Source: Cucurbitaria berberidis CBS 394.84
Lineage: Eukaryota; Ascomycota; Dothideomycetes; Pleosporales; Cucurbitariaceae
Direction of reading: 5' to 3'
NCBI RefSeq assembly: GCF_010015615.1
Contig: NW_024468936.1
Location: 3,753,749-3,817,748 of the forward strand
DNA: 64,000 nucleotides
Part shown: one piece after another, positions 21,980 to 34,083 of the stretch
How the letters are laid out: every line of letters starts with the position of its first letter
Position numbering within the stretch: position 1 is the stretch's first letter
Made by a program: the position numbers and the translations under genes
Notes under the pieces: generated by a model
The model's input: only the letters and a program-made list of their open reading frames with translations
The model's database searches: none
Told to the model about the DNA's origin: nothing

Positions 21980-22830
21980 GAACACACGAATCGTCTGAGC
22001 CGTCATCCCCAGTCGTGAAGTCTGAATCGGCTGAATCGGAATGGTGATATGGACAATTGAACAAACAGGGAGATAGGAACAGATGTGTGCACTTTGGCAC
22101 CTACCTTTATGGCTTGGGCGGTTGACATGTTTTGCATTTGAGCGATATTGTGCTGTCACTTCGGCACGCATCCTTTTACTCTGGAGGAACTCGACTTAGC
22201 TTCCATTTTTCACAGATGGACTCCGGTCCCACTGGGTGTCGTTGGAAACCCCTTCTAGCACCCAGGATACGTTCTCTTTATCACACTTCCGGACACAGTC
22301 AATGCATCCTGACTATAGAGTATCCTTGCATGGAGCATATATCCTCGCAGTCAGATAGCGAAATACCACTGCCTGTCCAAGATCTACATTGAACGCGACA
22401 CTACTCGATCCTTTAGAGCTTGTCCTTTAGTAATACTGCAATACCATTGCCTTTCGCAAGCAATACAGCCGTTCGTTCGTTAAGTCGCATCATGAGTCGA
22501 CCACGGATTTTTGCACCCACATCATCAAAACCTTTCCACTCCACCATCGTGTCATGACACTGTTTCTCATATGTCGATCCCTAGGATGTACGGCTGGTTC
22601 TGCGCTTTCTTGCCAGCCGTATGCAACGTATTCCACTACGAATTTTACGAGGGTATAATGTATGCTATACCATCGCGTCCAGCCCCGTTTCCTGCATATT
22701 AGGGTACGAGGTCAGTATGTGTCTGACATGCAATTTGTACATGGACTCTCTTACCATTTATCTTCTGCTTTGCGCGTCGGTCCAGTAGACTTGGCACCTT
22801 GACTTTGTATGGGTTTGATAGTGTCGCATG
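21980..22830. other. APN1 3' flank up to the AT-rich boundary, no gene seen
   Basis: Normal base composition with short frames only (86 codons or fewer). This is the last stretch of euchromatic-looking sequence before composition collapses to AT-rich repeats. Confidence 0.45.
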
Positions 22831-22952
22831 CAAAATTACATTGGCATTATGCAGATACGTTAGAAAAGGTTGGATTAGGAATTAGGAGAGTGCAACCAAT
22901 AATTGTTAGCCTGTTAGATATTGCTTCTTTAGCAAGGAGGGGGAATAATACT

Positions 22953-22989
22953 ACAAGTAGGGACAACAACGCCACAAGCGGGGACAATA
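22953..22989. repeat. two-copy 21-bp-period repeat (ACAAG-GGGACAA)
   Basis: ACAAGTAGGGACAACA and ACAAGCGGGGACAATA are spaced 21 bp apart. They lie in the transition zone, inside an open frame beginning at 22,809 that then runs into decayed repeat DNA. Confidence 0.6.
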
Positions 22990-23011
22990 CTATCCTAGCA
23001 CGTAAATATAG

Positions 23012-23404
23012 TTTTTTTTTTAAAAAATATAAAAGCCTGAGCTGCTATTGCAGCTATACAATTGTAGTTAAATTCAAATATTGTAGCCTATTAAAGAAAA
23101 GCTTTTATAGCTTTAAAAACCTTAATAATTTAGTTAACTATATAGCTAAGTTTAATAATTGTTTAATTAAATTTAAATTATATTAAAATAAACCTAAGTT
23201 ATACCTAAGTTATATCCTAATTATATCTAAATTATATATAGTAAACTGAGTTTAAATCCTGCAGTTTCTAATAATAAAAGCTGTATTTTTTTTCTTTTTT
23301 TTGCCAAATTTAGTTACCTACTTAAGTAGAAATCCAAATTTTTGCAGCTTAATTTTTTGTAATTAGCTGTAGAAGGCCTCTTTGCCCTTGCTGTAGCTAC
23401 TAAT
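23012..23404 (-). mobile_element. element A copy 1 (SINE-like, reverse orientation)
   Basis: Reverse complement of the four other A copies (near 30.8, 35.2, 39.1 and 50.4 kb). In its sense direction it runs from the GCTACAGCAAGGGCAAAG side to a T/A-rich tail, seen on the plus strand as tttttttttt-aaaaaa at the left end. It carries the internal palindrome AGCTGCTATTGCAGCT. No TSD could be matched, so one flank is probably altered. It is the first recognisable element of the AT-rich block. Confidence 0.75.
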
Positions 23405-23408
23405 AGTA

Positions 23409-23668
23409 TTACTTAAACAAGTTAGTTACTATTAAAAGTTAATAGTTATATTGCTATAATTTTTAAATAATAATATATTAAGTTTACTAATAGCAATTGT
23501 TAAAAGTTTATTAAAAGTTTATTTAGCTAGCCTAGTATTATATAAACTTTACTACTTTAATACTGTATTAAAGTGCTAAATATAGCACTTAAACTATAGT
23601 TTTATACTAAATTCTTTTACTGCGTTGTATAATCCGCTCTAGCGTTAACTTTACTTTTATTTATAGAA
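23409..23668 (-). mobile_element. element B fragment, reverse orientation (260 bp)
   Basis: Matches the first 260 bp of the full B copies in reverse. It runs from the TAAACAAGTTAGTTAC interior into the constant end (TTTACTTTTATTTATAGAA). With the next B copy it forms a large inverted repeat. A further 45-bp scrap of B interior, also reversed, lies between them at about 23,672-23,720. Confidence 0.8.
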
Positions 23669-23720
23669 ATAGAAATTATTAGAAGTTTCTTAATAATCTA
23701 TTTAACTAACTTAGTATTAT

Positions 23721-25092
23721 TTCTATAAATAAAAGTAAAGTCGACGCTAGAGCAGATTATATAATATAGTAAGAAAATTTAGTATAAAATTATAGTTTAA
23801 ATACTATATTTAGTACTTTAATATAGTATTAAGGCAGTAAAGTTTATATAATACTAGGCTAGCTAAATAGATTATTAAAACTAACAATTGCTATTAGCAG
23901 ATTTAATATATTATTATTTAAAAATTATAGCAATATAACTATTAACTTTTAATAGTAACTAACTTGTTTAAGCAATGCTAGACAGGTTATATTAAACTAA
24001 AATAAAGCGTTTAGTTAAGTTTTTAAACTAATATTAGAAGCTTAGTTTAGTAATAAAGCGCTTTAACTAATATTTTCTTAAATAAAAGTAAGTAATTTAA
24101 TTAGTAATAATATATAAAATATTAATTAAAGTTTTAATTTAGCAAGTTAGCTTACAAGGAAACTTTAAAATTATAAACTATAATTTTTAATAAGTTGCAA
24201 TAGTTAATAGTTAATAATTAAAAGTAAAAAGCTGCAGGCAGTAGTTCTAAATATATAATATATATTATAAAAAAAAAAAAAAATTATGTAATTAGCTTTT
24301 TATACTTTTGTAGCAAGCTATATTAACTATTAATTAATAAAATACAAGCTTTACTAACAAAGTTTATATAATATTTATTAATGATTTTTTTAATACTATT
24401 TTTTATTTTATTGTTTTTTTAGTATTCGCGATAAAATTTAAATTTTAAAATATTAATATTTATAAAACTAGTATATTAAATTAGTATAAATAAGCATTTA
24501 AATACTTTAGTAAACTTAAATAAATTTTTTAAAATTTAAATACTAGGCTTTTTAGCATGCTAAAGTACCTAATAATTAATTTTTTTTTTTTTTAAAAATT
24601 TAAACTTTTTTAATTAAAAAAAGCTCCGCTAAAAAAAGCTAAATATATTAGCTATATTTATTATAAGCTGCTAAATATAAACTTTTTACTATAGTCTAAT
24701 AGCTTTTTAGAAAGCTTTTATTACTAATTAGTAAAATAAATTTAAAGGGCTTTATACAGTTTTTTAGCATAAAAAGTATATTTAGAATTTATACTAAAAA
24801 GTATTTTTACGCTACTATAGTTACTTATAATTTAATAATTAAAAGTAATAGCTTTTTGCAGCTATAGAAATAATATAAATACTTAAATAAAATAAATATT
24901 TTAAAAAGTTAAAAGCGCGAGCAATTAATTTAAGTAATAGAAAAAAAAATTAGTACTTATAAAAGAGTAAGGAAGCAGCTAAGTATTAGAGCTAGCATTA
25001 TAAAAAAAATTATTATTATTATTATTATTTGCGTTGCTATTGCTGCTTTACTATTGCTATTATTGCTTAAAAGCTTAGTATTAGTTAGCTGC
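23721..25092 (+). mobile_element. element B copy 1 (far end lost)
   Basis: Begins with the constant end TTCTATAAATAAAAG then TAAAGTCGACGC and parallels the 42.9 and 61.0 kb copies for about 1.37 kb, including the (ATT)n run followed by GCGTTGCTATTGCTGC. It departs from them just after TTAGTTAGCTGC and lacks roughly the last 180 bp. It appears inserted into another, reversed B fragment. Confidence 0.8.
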
Positions 25093-25420
25093 TTTATTAG
25101 GAAAATTCAAACTAAAAAGCTGCAAAAAGCTGCGAAAATCCTGCAAAACTAGCAAAACTAGCGAATTTTGGCAAATTTTTAGCTACTTAGGCTACTCAGC
25201 TGAGTAGAAAGCTAATTCTATAAATAAAAAATTATAAGAAAATTATATATAATACTATATAATATTTTCTATAAAATAGCCTACTAGAAATTGCCTAATT
25301 AGGCCTAGTTACTTAAATAGTTAATATATAAATAATATTACTAAAAATAGTAAATAAATAGTTTTAAAGCTAAAATAAAATAGCTAAAATGCTAAAACTT
25401 TTTATAAAAATATAAAAGTA
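25093..25420. other. AT-rich spacer, unassigned
   Basis: Between element B copy 1 and transposon D. It contains a short G/C-richer patch (gctgcaaaaagctgcgaaaatcc) but no frame and no match to the other families in the window that I can see. Confidence 0.4.
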
Positions 25421-25735
25421 ATATATTATACAAGCAAACTGCGCGCCTGGGCAAGCTACACACTTTGCTAAAACTTTACTAAAATTAGTATTATATATAA
25501 TAGTACAGCACTATAAAAAACTATAATAGTAAATTATAATAAACTAATTTATTTAAAAATTATTTTTACTTTTTATTTATATATTTGCGCATTATACTTA
25601 GCTTTACTGCAGCATTTATAGCGCTTTTAAAAAAGCTTATTTGCTTTAATATATACTTGCTTTTTTACTTTTTTTTTATTACTATGCACTTTAAATTTTT
25701 TTAAAATTATTAATTAAAAATTATTTTTTACTATA

Positions 25736-27606
25736 ACGTATTACACAGGCGAGTTAGTTACTTAGTTAAATTAGTTATAATGCTAAAATCCTACTAAAAT
25801 TAGTACTATGCACAACAGTACAGTACTATAAAAAACTATAATAGTAAATTATAATAAGCTAATTTATTTAAAAATTATTTTTATTTTTTGTTTATATATT
25901 TGCGCATTATGCCTAGCTTTACTATAGTATTTACAGCGCCTTTAAAAAAGCTTATTTGTTTTAATATATACTTGCTTTTTTATTTTTTTTTTATTACTAC
26001 GCGCTTTAAACTCTTTTAAAGTTATTAATTAAAAACTATTTTTTACTATAAAAGTTTTTTTTTTTTATATTTACTTTTTTTTATATAATTTTTATTGTAT
26101 AGCAGCTTTATTAGCTGCTTAAAACTTAGTAATTTTTTTTTGCACTAATATAAACTTATGCGCAATTATAGCTGTACTTTTTAAATTTTTTTTAAAAGCT
26201 TTAACTATTAAAGTAAAAAAACTATTTAAATACTTTTAAATTTTTATTTTAACTAGCGTTAACTAAAACTTAAATTTTAAAATATTACTTAGTATTTTTA
26301 ACTCTTAAAAACTATTTTTAATAGTAAGTAGTAATAAAGTACACAACTAAATATTAAATTTTAATATTATAGCTTTAAAATTAAAAAAAACTAGACTAGC
26401 GCTTTTAAAGCTACTTAAAATATTGCTTTTTATAATAGTAGCATTAAAAGCTAGTTTAAAGCATAGTAAAAATTTAATTTTAATAATATAATTAATACTA
26501 TTGCGCATTAGCTTTTTAGCTTAGTACTTATATACTTTTTTTAAAAATGCAAAATAATTTATATTAAGTAGCTATAATAAGTGCAATAAATGCAAAAGTA
26601 TATAAAAAGTAATAATTTTTTATTTTTTATAATACTGCTAGAATTAGACTAATATATAGCTTTTATAACTATTAATAATAAGCAAATAATAAGTACTAAT
26701 AACTTTTTTTTTAGTATATTTATTAAAGTACTTTAACTATTTAAAAGTAAGCTTATTTATTATTTAGCTATTTTTAAAAACTGCAATAATTTAATTATAA
26801 AGCAGGCTATTTTTTTTATATTAAGCTAAAAAGTAGTTCTTGCCCGCAAAAATAATAAAAAGTAAAATAATTTATTTTATTATATTAATATTTTAAATTA
26901 CTATTACTTACTTTTAATTACCCTGCTATACTATTTTTGGCTATTTTTAATAGTTAGTATTTAAAACAATAATTTTATATAATATTTAGCCTATTATAAA
27001 GCTTATTTTGTTAAAGTTGTATATATTTTTATTTTAAATACTATACTTAGTTTTTATATTTTTTATAAGTTAAAACTAGCTTTGTATAAGCTTAAGATTT
27101 TTATATAAAAATTTTTAATAATTATACTTTTAAAAAGTTTTAGTACTAAATTGTAAATATTATTTAATAAATATACTAGCCTAGTTTTTACTAATAAGTA
27201 ATTGCTTATATTTAGCTAGTAAAATATTAGCTATATTATTTACAGTAGCTAGTTAGGGCAGAAATCTTTGGTTTTTAAAGTAAAATATATACTAAATAAT
27301 TATTTTTTTTTTTATTAAAAAAAGCTTTATTTTATTAAGCTTAGTATTATATTATAAAAGCTTTTTTTTTAGTTAATTACTAAGTATTATTTAAAAGACG
27401 CTATAGATCCGCGCAGCTTTTTATTAAAAAAAATTTATATTACATTTTAAAGCTTAAATTACAAGCTATATTTAGTTTTTTTTTTAAAAAAATTGTACAT
27501 TATTGTATTAAAGCATTGCATTTAATAGTAAAAAACTACTAATTTTAGTAAAGTTTTAGCATTATAATTAACTTAACCAGGCAACTAACTCGCCCGTGTA
27601 ATACGT
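25736..27606 (-). mobile_element. transposon C copy 1: pogo/Fot1-type DNA transposon, decayed (1,871 bp)
   Basis: Inverted repeats of about 70 bp start ACGTATTACACAGGCGAG at the left and, reversed, ACGTATTACACGGGCGAG at the right; TA flanks both sides. The minus strand keeps recognisable transposase pieces. Around 26,530-26,720 is a frame with LIINSYKSYI, IITF and LLNINYF spaced like the DDE core of fungal pogo transposases. Near 25,910-26,000 is a C-terminal RCKYYSKARHNAQ segment resembling their zinc knuckle. Many in-frame TAA/TAG codons fit C-to-T decay. It sits inside D; the equivalent site in C itself (near 26,048, tttttactaTAaaag) shows the empty target. Confidence 0.9.
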
Positions 27607-28591
27607 TAAAAGGTTTTTTTTTTATTTTTATTTTTTTTATATAATTTTTATTATATAGCGGCTTTATTAGCTGCTTAAAGCTTAGCAATTTTTTTTTACA
27701 CTAATATAAACTTATGCGCAACTATAGCTATACTTTTTAAAAAAAATTTAAAATTTTTTATTATTAAAATAAAAAAACTATTTAAGTACTTTTAAATTTT
27801 TATTTTAACTAGTATTAATTAAAACTTAAATTTTAAAATATTACTTAGTATTTTTAATTCTTAAAAATTATTTTTAATAGTAAGTAGTAATAAAGTACAT
27901 AATTAAATATTAAACTTTAATATTATAGTTTTAAAGTTAAAAAAAACTAGACTAGCGCTTTTAAAGCTACTTAAAATATTGCTTTTTATAATAGTAGTAT
28001 TAAAAGCTAGTTTAAAGTATAGTAAAAACTTAATTTTAATAATATAATTAATATTATTATATATTAGCTTTTTAGCTTAGCACTTATATACTTTTTTTAA
28101 AAGTATAAAATAATTTATATTAAATAATTATAGCAAGTGCAATAAATGCAAAAGTATATAAAAAGTAATAATTTTTTATTTTTTATAGTACTGCTAGAAT
28201 TAAACTAATATATAGCTTTTATAACTATTAATAATAAGTAAATAATAAGTACTAATAACTTTTTTTTTAGTATGCTTATTAAAGTGCTTTAATTATTTAA
28301 AAATAAATTTATTTATTATTTAGCTATTTTTAAAAACTATAATAATTTAATTATAAAATAGGCTATTTTTTTTATATTAGGCTAAAAAGTAGTTCTTACT
28401 TGCAAAAATAATAAAAAATAAAATAATTTATTTTATTATATTAATGCTTTAGATTACTATTATTTATTTTTAATTACTTTACTGCACTATTTTTAGCTGT
28501 TTTTAATAGTTAGCACTTAAAACAATAGTTTTATATAATATTTAGCCTATTATAAAGCTTGTTTTATTAAAGTTGTATATATTTTTATTTT

Positions 28592-29345
28592 GTCCAGCCT
28601 GAGCCGCTTGTGTAAACCAAATTTTGTGTTAATTATTCATATTTTCCCTATAAAAAACTTTATTAATTATTACTAATTAAGTAAATTAATAATAATAAGC
28701 ACTAACTAACTAATTATAATAATAATAATAACAGTAATAACAACAGCAGCTACAATGCAACACAATAGTCTTTCTTACTTTTTTAATAATAATAGTACTG
28801 CTCTTACTTATTCTAAATAGCCAGCTTTAGTATAACTAAGTACAATACTATTGCTATTTAAGCTTTGCTTGCTTTTTTTTAAAAGCAAGCATAAAACTTA
28901 ATTTTATTTTTATTTATTTTTTTTTTTTTATTTGCGAGCTTATTAAAAGTATTTCCCTATAAAAAAGCTCTTATTATTACTACTATAGTAGCGTTGCCAA
29001 AAGTAGTATGCCTAAGTACTAAATAAATAAATATATAAATAAAAATAGCTTTTATACTATTTATATAAACTTTTAGCTTGCTATAAATAACAATAATTTA
29101 AATATTAGTAATGCTAAATTGCTTGAAATAGCGCCTTCTAAACTATAGTAATAATATATAGAAATTATTAAAAACAAAGTATAATTTAGCAGTCTACAAA
29201 GTAATAAATTTAATAGTGCTAGTGCTAGTATTAGTAATAGTCTAAAAAATTATAAAGTATAAGCAATAAAACAGCTTATTTAAAATAAAAACGCAGTAAT
29301 TATTAAAAGTAAATATTATTTTACAATTAACAATAAACAATAGAC

Positions 29346-29376
<31 letters not shown>

Positions 29377-29809
29377 AATAAAAGTAATAAATAAAAAATA
29401 TAAATAATATTTTTTAGATAAAGTAGCTGTTTGCTTAAAAAGTTATAGCCTTTTAAAAAGCATCTTAAGAAGCTTAATAATAACAATAACAATAATAACT
29501 TATAGTTGTATTTTTACTAAGCTTAGCTTAAGGCAGGGTTAGTAGTACTTTTAATAAAGCTAAACTATTAAAAAATAAAAGCTAGTTTTTAAAGTAGTAT
29601 TAGTATGCTAAGCTTTTAGCTAGGCTATTATACTTGCTAAGCCTAAGCATTAACTACTTGCAACAAATAAAACTAGTATTTTTATATATATTTATATTTT
29701 ATTACGCTTTTCGTGTTTTTTCCCTTACTAGTAGAGGGGATTTACTAGTTTGGACTATTTGTGTCTATTTTGTAATACCCCATTTTATTGTCTATATAAA
29801 ACTCTATAA
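28592..29809 (+). mobile_element. element E: 1.2 kb insertion inside D with 13-bp target duplication
   Basis: Interrupts D within ATATTTTTATTTT, which is duplicated exactly at 28,579-28,591 and 29,810-29,822; copy C shows the single, empty site. The left end (GTCCAGCCTGAGCCGCTTGT) and right end (GTAATACCCCATTTTATTG) are less AT-rich than the core. There are no inverted repeats and no clear coding frame. A (TAG)n run lies at about 29,349-29,375. The target duplication suits a non-LTR retroelement or its derivative; orientation is unknown and plus is arbitrary. Confidence 0.75.
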
Positions 29810-30481
29810 AATATTTTTATTTTAAATATTATATTTAGCTTTTATATTTTTTATAAGTTAAAACTAGCTTTATATAAGCTTAGGATTTTTATATAAAGCT
29901 TTTTAGTAATTGTACTTTTAAAAAATTTTAGTACTAAGCTGTAAATATTATTTAATAAATATACTAGCTTAATTCTTACTAATAAGTAGTTACTTATATT
30001 TAGCTAGCAAAATATTAGCTATATTATTTATAGCAGCTAGTTAAAGCAGAAATCCTTAGTTTTTAAAGTAAAGTATATACTAGGCAATTATTTTTTTTTT
30101 ATTAAAATTTTTTTTATACTATTAGGCCTAATATCGCGTTATAAAGGCATTTTTTTAAGTTAACTACTAAGTATTTTTAGAAAAATGCTAAATATTCGCG
30201 CAGCAGTTTATTAAAAAAAATTTATATTTTATTTTAAAGCTTAAATTGCAAGCTATATTTAGTTTTTTTTTTAAAAAAATTATATATTATTATATTAAAG
30301 CATTGCGTTGTATTATAAATACAGTTTAAATTTTAGTAGAGTTTTGGCAAAGTGCGCAGCTCGCCTGGGCGCGCAGCTTACCTATATAATACATTATATT
30401 TATAATTTTTAGAAGCTTATAAATAAAGCTATAGTAAAATTTATTATATTATAAAATTATTTTTAGATTTATACGCTAGCT

Positions 30482-30581
30482 NNNNNNNNNNNNNNNNNNN
30501 NNNNNNNNNNNNNNNNNNNNNNNNNNNNNNNNNNNNNNNNNNNNNNNNNNNNNNNNNNNNNNNNNNNNNNNNNNNNNNNNN
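30482..30581. other. assembly gap of 100 N
   Basis: One hundred consecutive n. A round 100 usually marks a scaffold join of unknown size, so distances across it and the continuity of flanking repeats should not be trusted. Confidence 0.99.
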
Positions 30582-30804
30582 TATTATATATATATAGAAA
30601 TACTATATATATAAGTTTCTAGTATTTTATAACTAGTTTAAATACTAGCTATTAAATTCTAATTAAATTACTAAAATTTAAATATAATTTTCTTTGCCAA
30701 GAAAAAAACTTGCTAAGCTTATAGCTAGCTAAAAATATAATATTTTGAATTTATTTTTTAAAAAAACTAACTAAACCTTATATTTTAGTATATATAAGTT
30801 AGTT

Positions 30805-31180
30805 ATCGATAGCTACAGCGAGGGCAAAGAGGCCCTCTAAAGTTAGTTACAAAAAATTAAGCTGCAAAAATTTGGATTTTTACCCAGGTAGGTAACCAAA
30901 TTTGGCAAAAAAGAAGAAAAATACAGCTTTTATTGTTAGAAACTGCAAGATTTGAACTCAGTTTACTGCATATAATTTAGATATAATTCGGGTATAACTC
31001 AAGTATAACTTAAGTTTATTTTAATATAATTTGGATTTAATTAGACAATTATTAAACTTAGCTATATAGTTAATTAAATTATTAAGGTTTTTAGAGCCGT
31101 AGAAGCTTTTCCTTAATAGGCTACAATATTCGAATTTAACTATAATTGTATAGCTGCAATAGCAGCTTAGGCCTCTATTT
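30805..31180 (+). mobile_element. element A copy 2 (SINE-like)
   Basis: Runs from ATCGATAGCTACAGCGAGGG to GCAGCTTAGGCCTCTATTT and is nearly collinear with the 39.1 kb copy. The tail is short and no convincing TSD is seen. The internal reverse-strand motif AGTTCAAATCC matches a Pol III B box. Confidence 0.8.
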
Positions 31181-31234
31181 AAAAGCAGATAGGAATAATA
31201 TATAAAAATAATAATATAATATAATATAAAATTA

Positions 31235-31520
31235 TATTAGATAGGGCGTTGTAAAAGTGCTAAGTAATAATCCTAATTTTAGAAATTAGACTCTTATTTA
31301 TATACAATTAAATAGCTGTTAACAGTTGTAATAAAGAAACTAACTTATAACTAAAACAGATTATTTTTGTTATTACAGTTTTTTTATTAATACGAAAGCA
31401 GTTTACTATAAAAAATAAATAAAGAATTTATAAAAAAACTAAAAATAGTTATATAACGCAAATAAATACTGTATAACGCAAATAGATACTTTTTATTAGA
31501 TATTTCAGATTCCTCCTACA
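31235..31520 (-). mobile_element. element F LTR, copy 1 (286 bp)
   Basis: Starts TATTAGATAGGGCGTTG and ends CAGATTCCTCCTACA. The reverse complement recurs at 60,574-60,860, also followed by about 170 bp of shared internal sequence. The ends fit TG..CA LTR termini once a G-to-A change is allowed. Homology stops near 31,690, so the element is broken. I call it LTR-like from end structure and repetition; the superfamily is not determined and the strand is a guess. Confidence 0.55.
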
Positions 31521-34083
31521 CTAGTCTTATTTAAGTAATTTATAGCTACTTTTAACTAGTAATAGTAGTAGATTAAAAGTAGACTAATATTATAGCACTA
31601 GGCCTAATATAGCAAAAGATAGGAATTAACTATAAATTTATAGTATAAGGAGTATTTTTAAGTTTTTAGTTTTTTAAACTTATAATTTTTAGTTGCGTGC
31701 TTATTTACCTACGCTTTATATATATTAGCCTATTCTTAATATTTAATTAGTTCTTACTTTTTTTTTTTTTTTATAAGTACAATAACTATTATATACAATT
31801 TAGTATAATACTTTTTTTAGGCTAGTTTAGTAAAAGTATACTAGTTTATATCTATAATAATACTTTATTTATTATTACTATTTTAAAATTAAGCCTAAGC
31901 GTTGTTATTTACTTTATATATTTATATAAAGCTTATAGCGCTTATATTATAATTAAAGTTAACTTTATATTACTAGATAAACGGCGTATTTAGACATATA
32001 TTTATATAAATAAACTTAGTTAGTATTATTAATAGTAGTTGCGTATATAGTACTATACTTTTATATTTTTTATATAATATATTTTAACTTAGTTAGAGTA
32101 AAGTTACTATTTTTTTTATATTATTAAGCTAACTGTATATAATACTCCCCTTCTTCTAAATTATATATAGCAATAATATTGTTAATATTATTATTATATT
32201 ACTTATCTTTAATAGCTATAGCAAATTTATTATTATTATTATTATTTATATATATAGCAATCTCTTTGCGCAGTACTTCCTATATAATAAGCTATTTTAA
32301 TAGACTTAGCTAGTTTTATTTTTAGCAAATAGTATTATAGTTTGCTATATTTTATTAATTATGCACTATATACTATTTTATATATACTTATTTTTTATTA
32401 TATAATTATAAAATAGTATAGTTTTCCTAGCACTAGCTTTAGCGTACTTATTAATAGCATAGTTTATTATTATACTTATTAGTGCTATAATATTTGTACT
32501 TAATATTTAAAAGTAGTTTTTTAACTAATTTATAATAGTAAATTTTTATTTTTTATTTATATAAAAAGCTTTAGTAAGTATAGTAGTAATACTAAAGTAT
32601 ATAAACTATAGTAAATTAAACTATAAGTTTATTATTCTTGCTTTATATACTTAAAAGATATACTTGCATTTTTTTAATTTTTTAGTAAGTAAGTAAAATT
32701 ATTTAAAAGCTAATTAACTACTATACTGCGTTGCTTTAAGTATAGCATTATATATATACTTTTAACTTTATTTTTAGTTTATTGCATTATATGTGTTTTT
32801 AAATTGCTAATTATATCTAGTATTTATAATAAAATATAGTTAATTACTATTTTACTATAGTAAACTATAGTACTTACTTATTAAGCAGCACTAAGGTATA
32901 GCTTTAAAAAAACTATTTTTTAAATTTATAGTAGTATTATTTTTTTTATTATTATTTATATATTAAGTACAACCTGTATAAACTAGTTGCAGTAAAAGTC
33001 TATTTATAAAGTAATATATGCTTTATCTGCACTTATATTATTATTTATTATAATTTAAATTATTAAAATAATTTTAGCTTTAGTAAAAGTATTTTTATAT
33101 TTTACTAGTACTTTAACTTTAGCCTAGCGCTTTATATCCTTTTATAGCATATTTTAAAAAAAATTAAATAAGTGCAGTTATATCTGCAGCAAAAGCTAAG
33201 CTACTATTTTTACTATATAATAAAATTAGCTATACTTTCTTTTATAATTATATTATAAATATTTAATATATATTAATATTGCTGCAAAAAAACTAGTATA
33301 AATATATTTTTCTACGCGGCAGTATTAGATATTTTATATTTATTAACTAGCTTTATTTTATCGCGGTTATAGCTAGTTGCAAATATAAATATATAATTAT
33401 TTAAAATTAATAACTATAAACTAGTTAATATTTAGCTATTTAAAGTAGCCTTTTAAGTGCGCTATAAAGCTAATAGTATTATAATAATATTTAATAGTTT
33501 TTTAATATTCTTATTTAAACTATTACTATATACTTAAAATAGTACTAAAATATATTTTATTTTTTATAACTACTTAGTATTTTAGCTACTAAATATTATA
33601 ACTAGAACTAACTTTACTACTCCTAAATTTACTAATAGCTTGTCTTTTTTCTATTGTAATATTTTTATTATATAATAATAAATAAGTTTTTATTTTTATT
33701 TTTATAATAATTAAGTATAATAGTGTAAAAAGCACAGACTGCAGAACTGCAATAATAAAATAAACTTTTTAGTATTAATAAAATTTTAAAAAAAAGGGGG
33801 GGCAATAATTTGTAAAAAAATAGCTGGTAAAAGTAAAAGCTAGGGTATACGCATTCTTTATTAAATATAATAAGTAAAGCTAATAAATACTGCAAATTTA
33901 TTAGTAAAAGAATAGTAGTTTACAGTCTGCTATTAGTATTAATAATTATTTACTATTAGTATTAATATTATAGTAATATAAGCTATTTTTACAAACTTAA
34001 TTACTTTAGGGTATTAGCACTTATTTATAATAGTTTGTTAAGTTTATAAAGCGCGCATAAAAATAAATAAATTATATATAGTA
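31521..34083. other. decayed AT-rich repeat DNA, possibly retroelement remains
   Basis: The first 170 bp belongs to element F. Beyond that no frame exceeds about 75 codons. A purine-rich stretch read on the minus strand near 32,140-32,155 (GAAGAAGGGGAG) resembles a polypurine tract. A minus-strand LTKAF-like peptide near 32,560 could be the end of a Ty1/copia pol. Both hints are weak. Confidence 0.3.

Larger units (their letters stand above)
25421..30394 (-). mobile_element. transposon D: pogo/Fot1-type, split by two nested insertions
   Basis: Terminal inverted repeats begin ATATATTATACAAGC at the left and read, in reverse at the right, ATGTATTATATAGGTAAGC. Both continue into CTGCGCGCC(C/T)(A/G)GGC and AC(T)TTGCYAAAAC. 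TA flanks both ends (25,419-25,420 and 30,395-30,396), as expected for Tc1/mariner-pogo elements. Removing C (25,736-27,606) and E (28,592-29,809), with their duplicated targets, leaves about 1.87 kb, the same size as C. The interior aligns with C throughout, so D is a diverged relative. Its transposase, like that of C, would lie on the minus strand and is destroyed by stops. Confidence 0.88.

Noticed and set aside
22809..23186. 125-codon frame across the compartment boundary
   Set aside because: The second half is reverse-strand element A sequence, so the frame is a run-on; only the short repeat in it was kept.
30805..31180. Element A as a tRNA gene or tRNA-derived SINE
   Set aside because: A B-box-like word exists on the opposite strand, but no A box or cloverleaf arms could be found.
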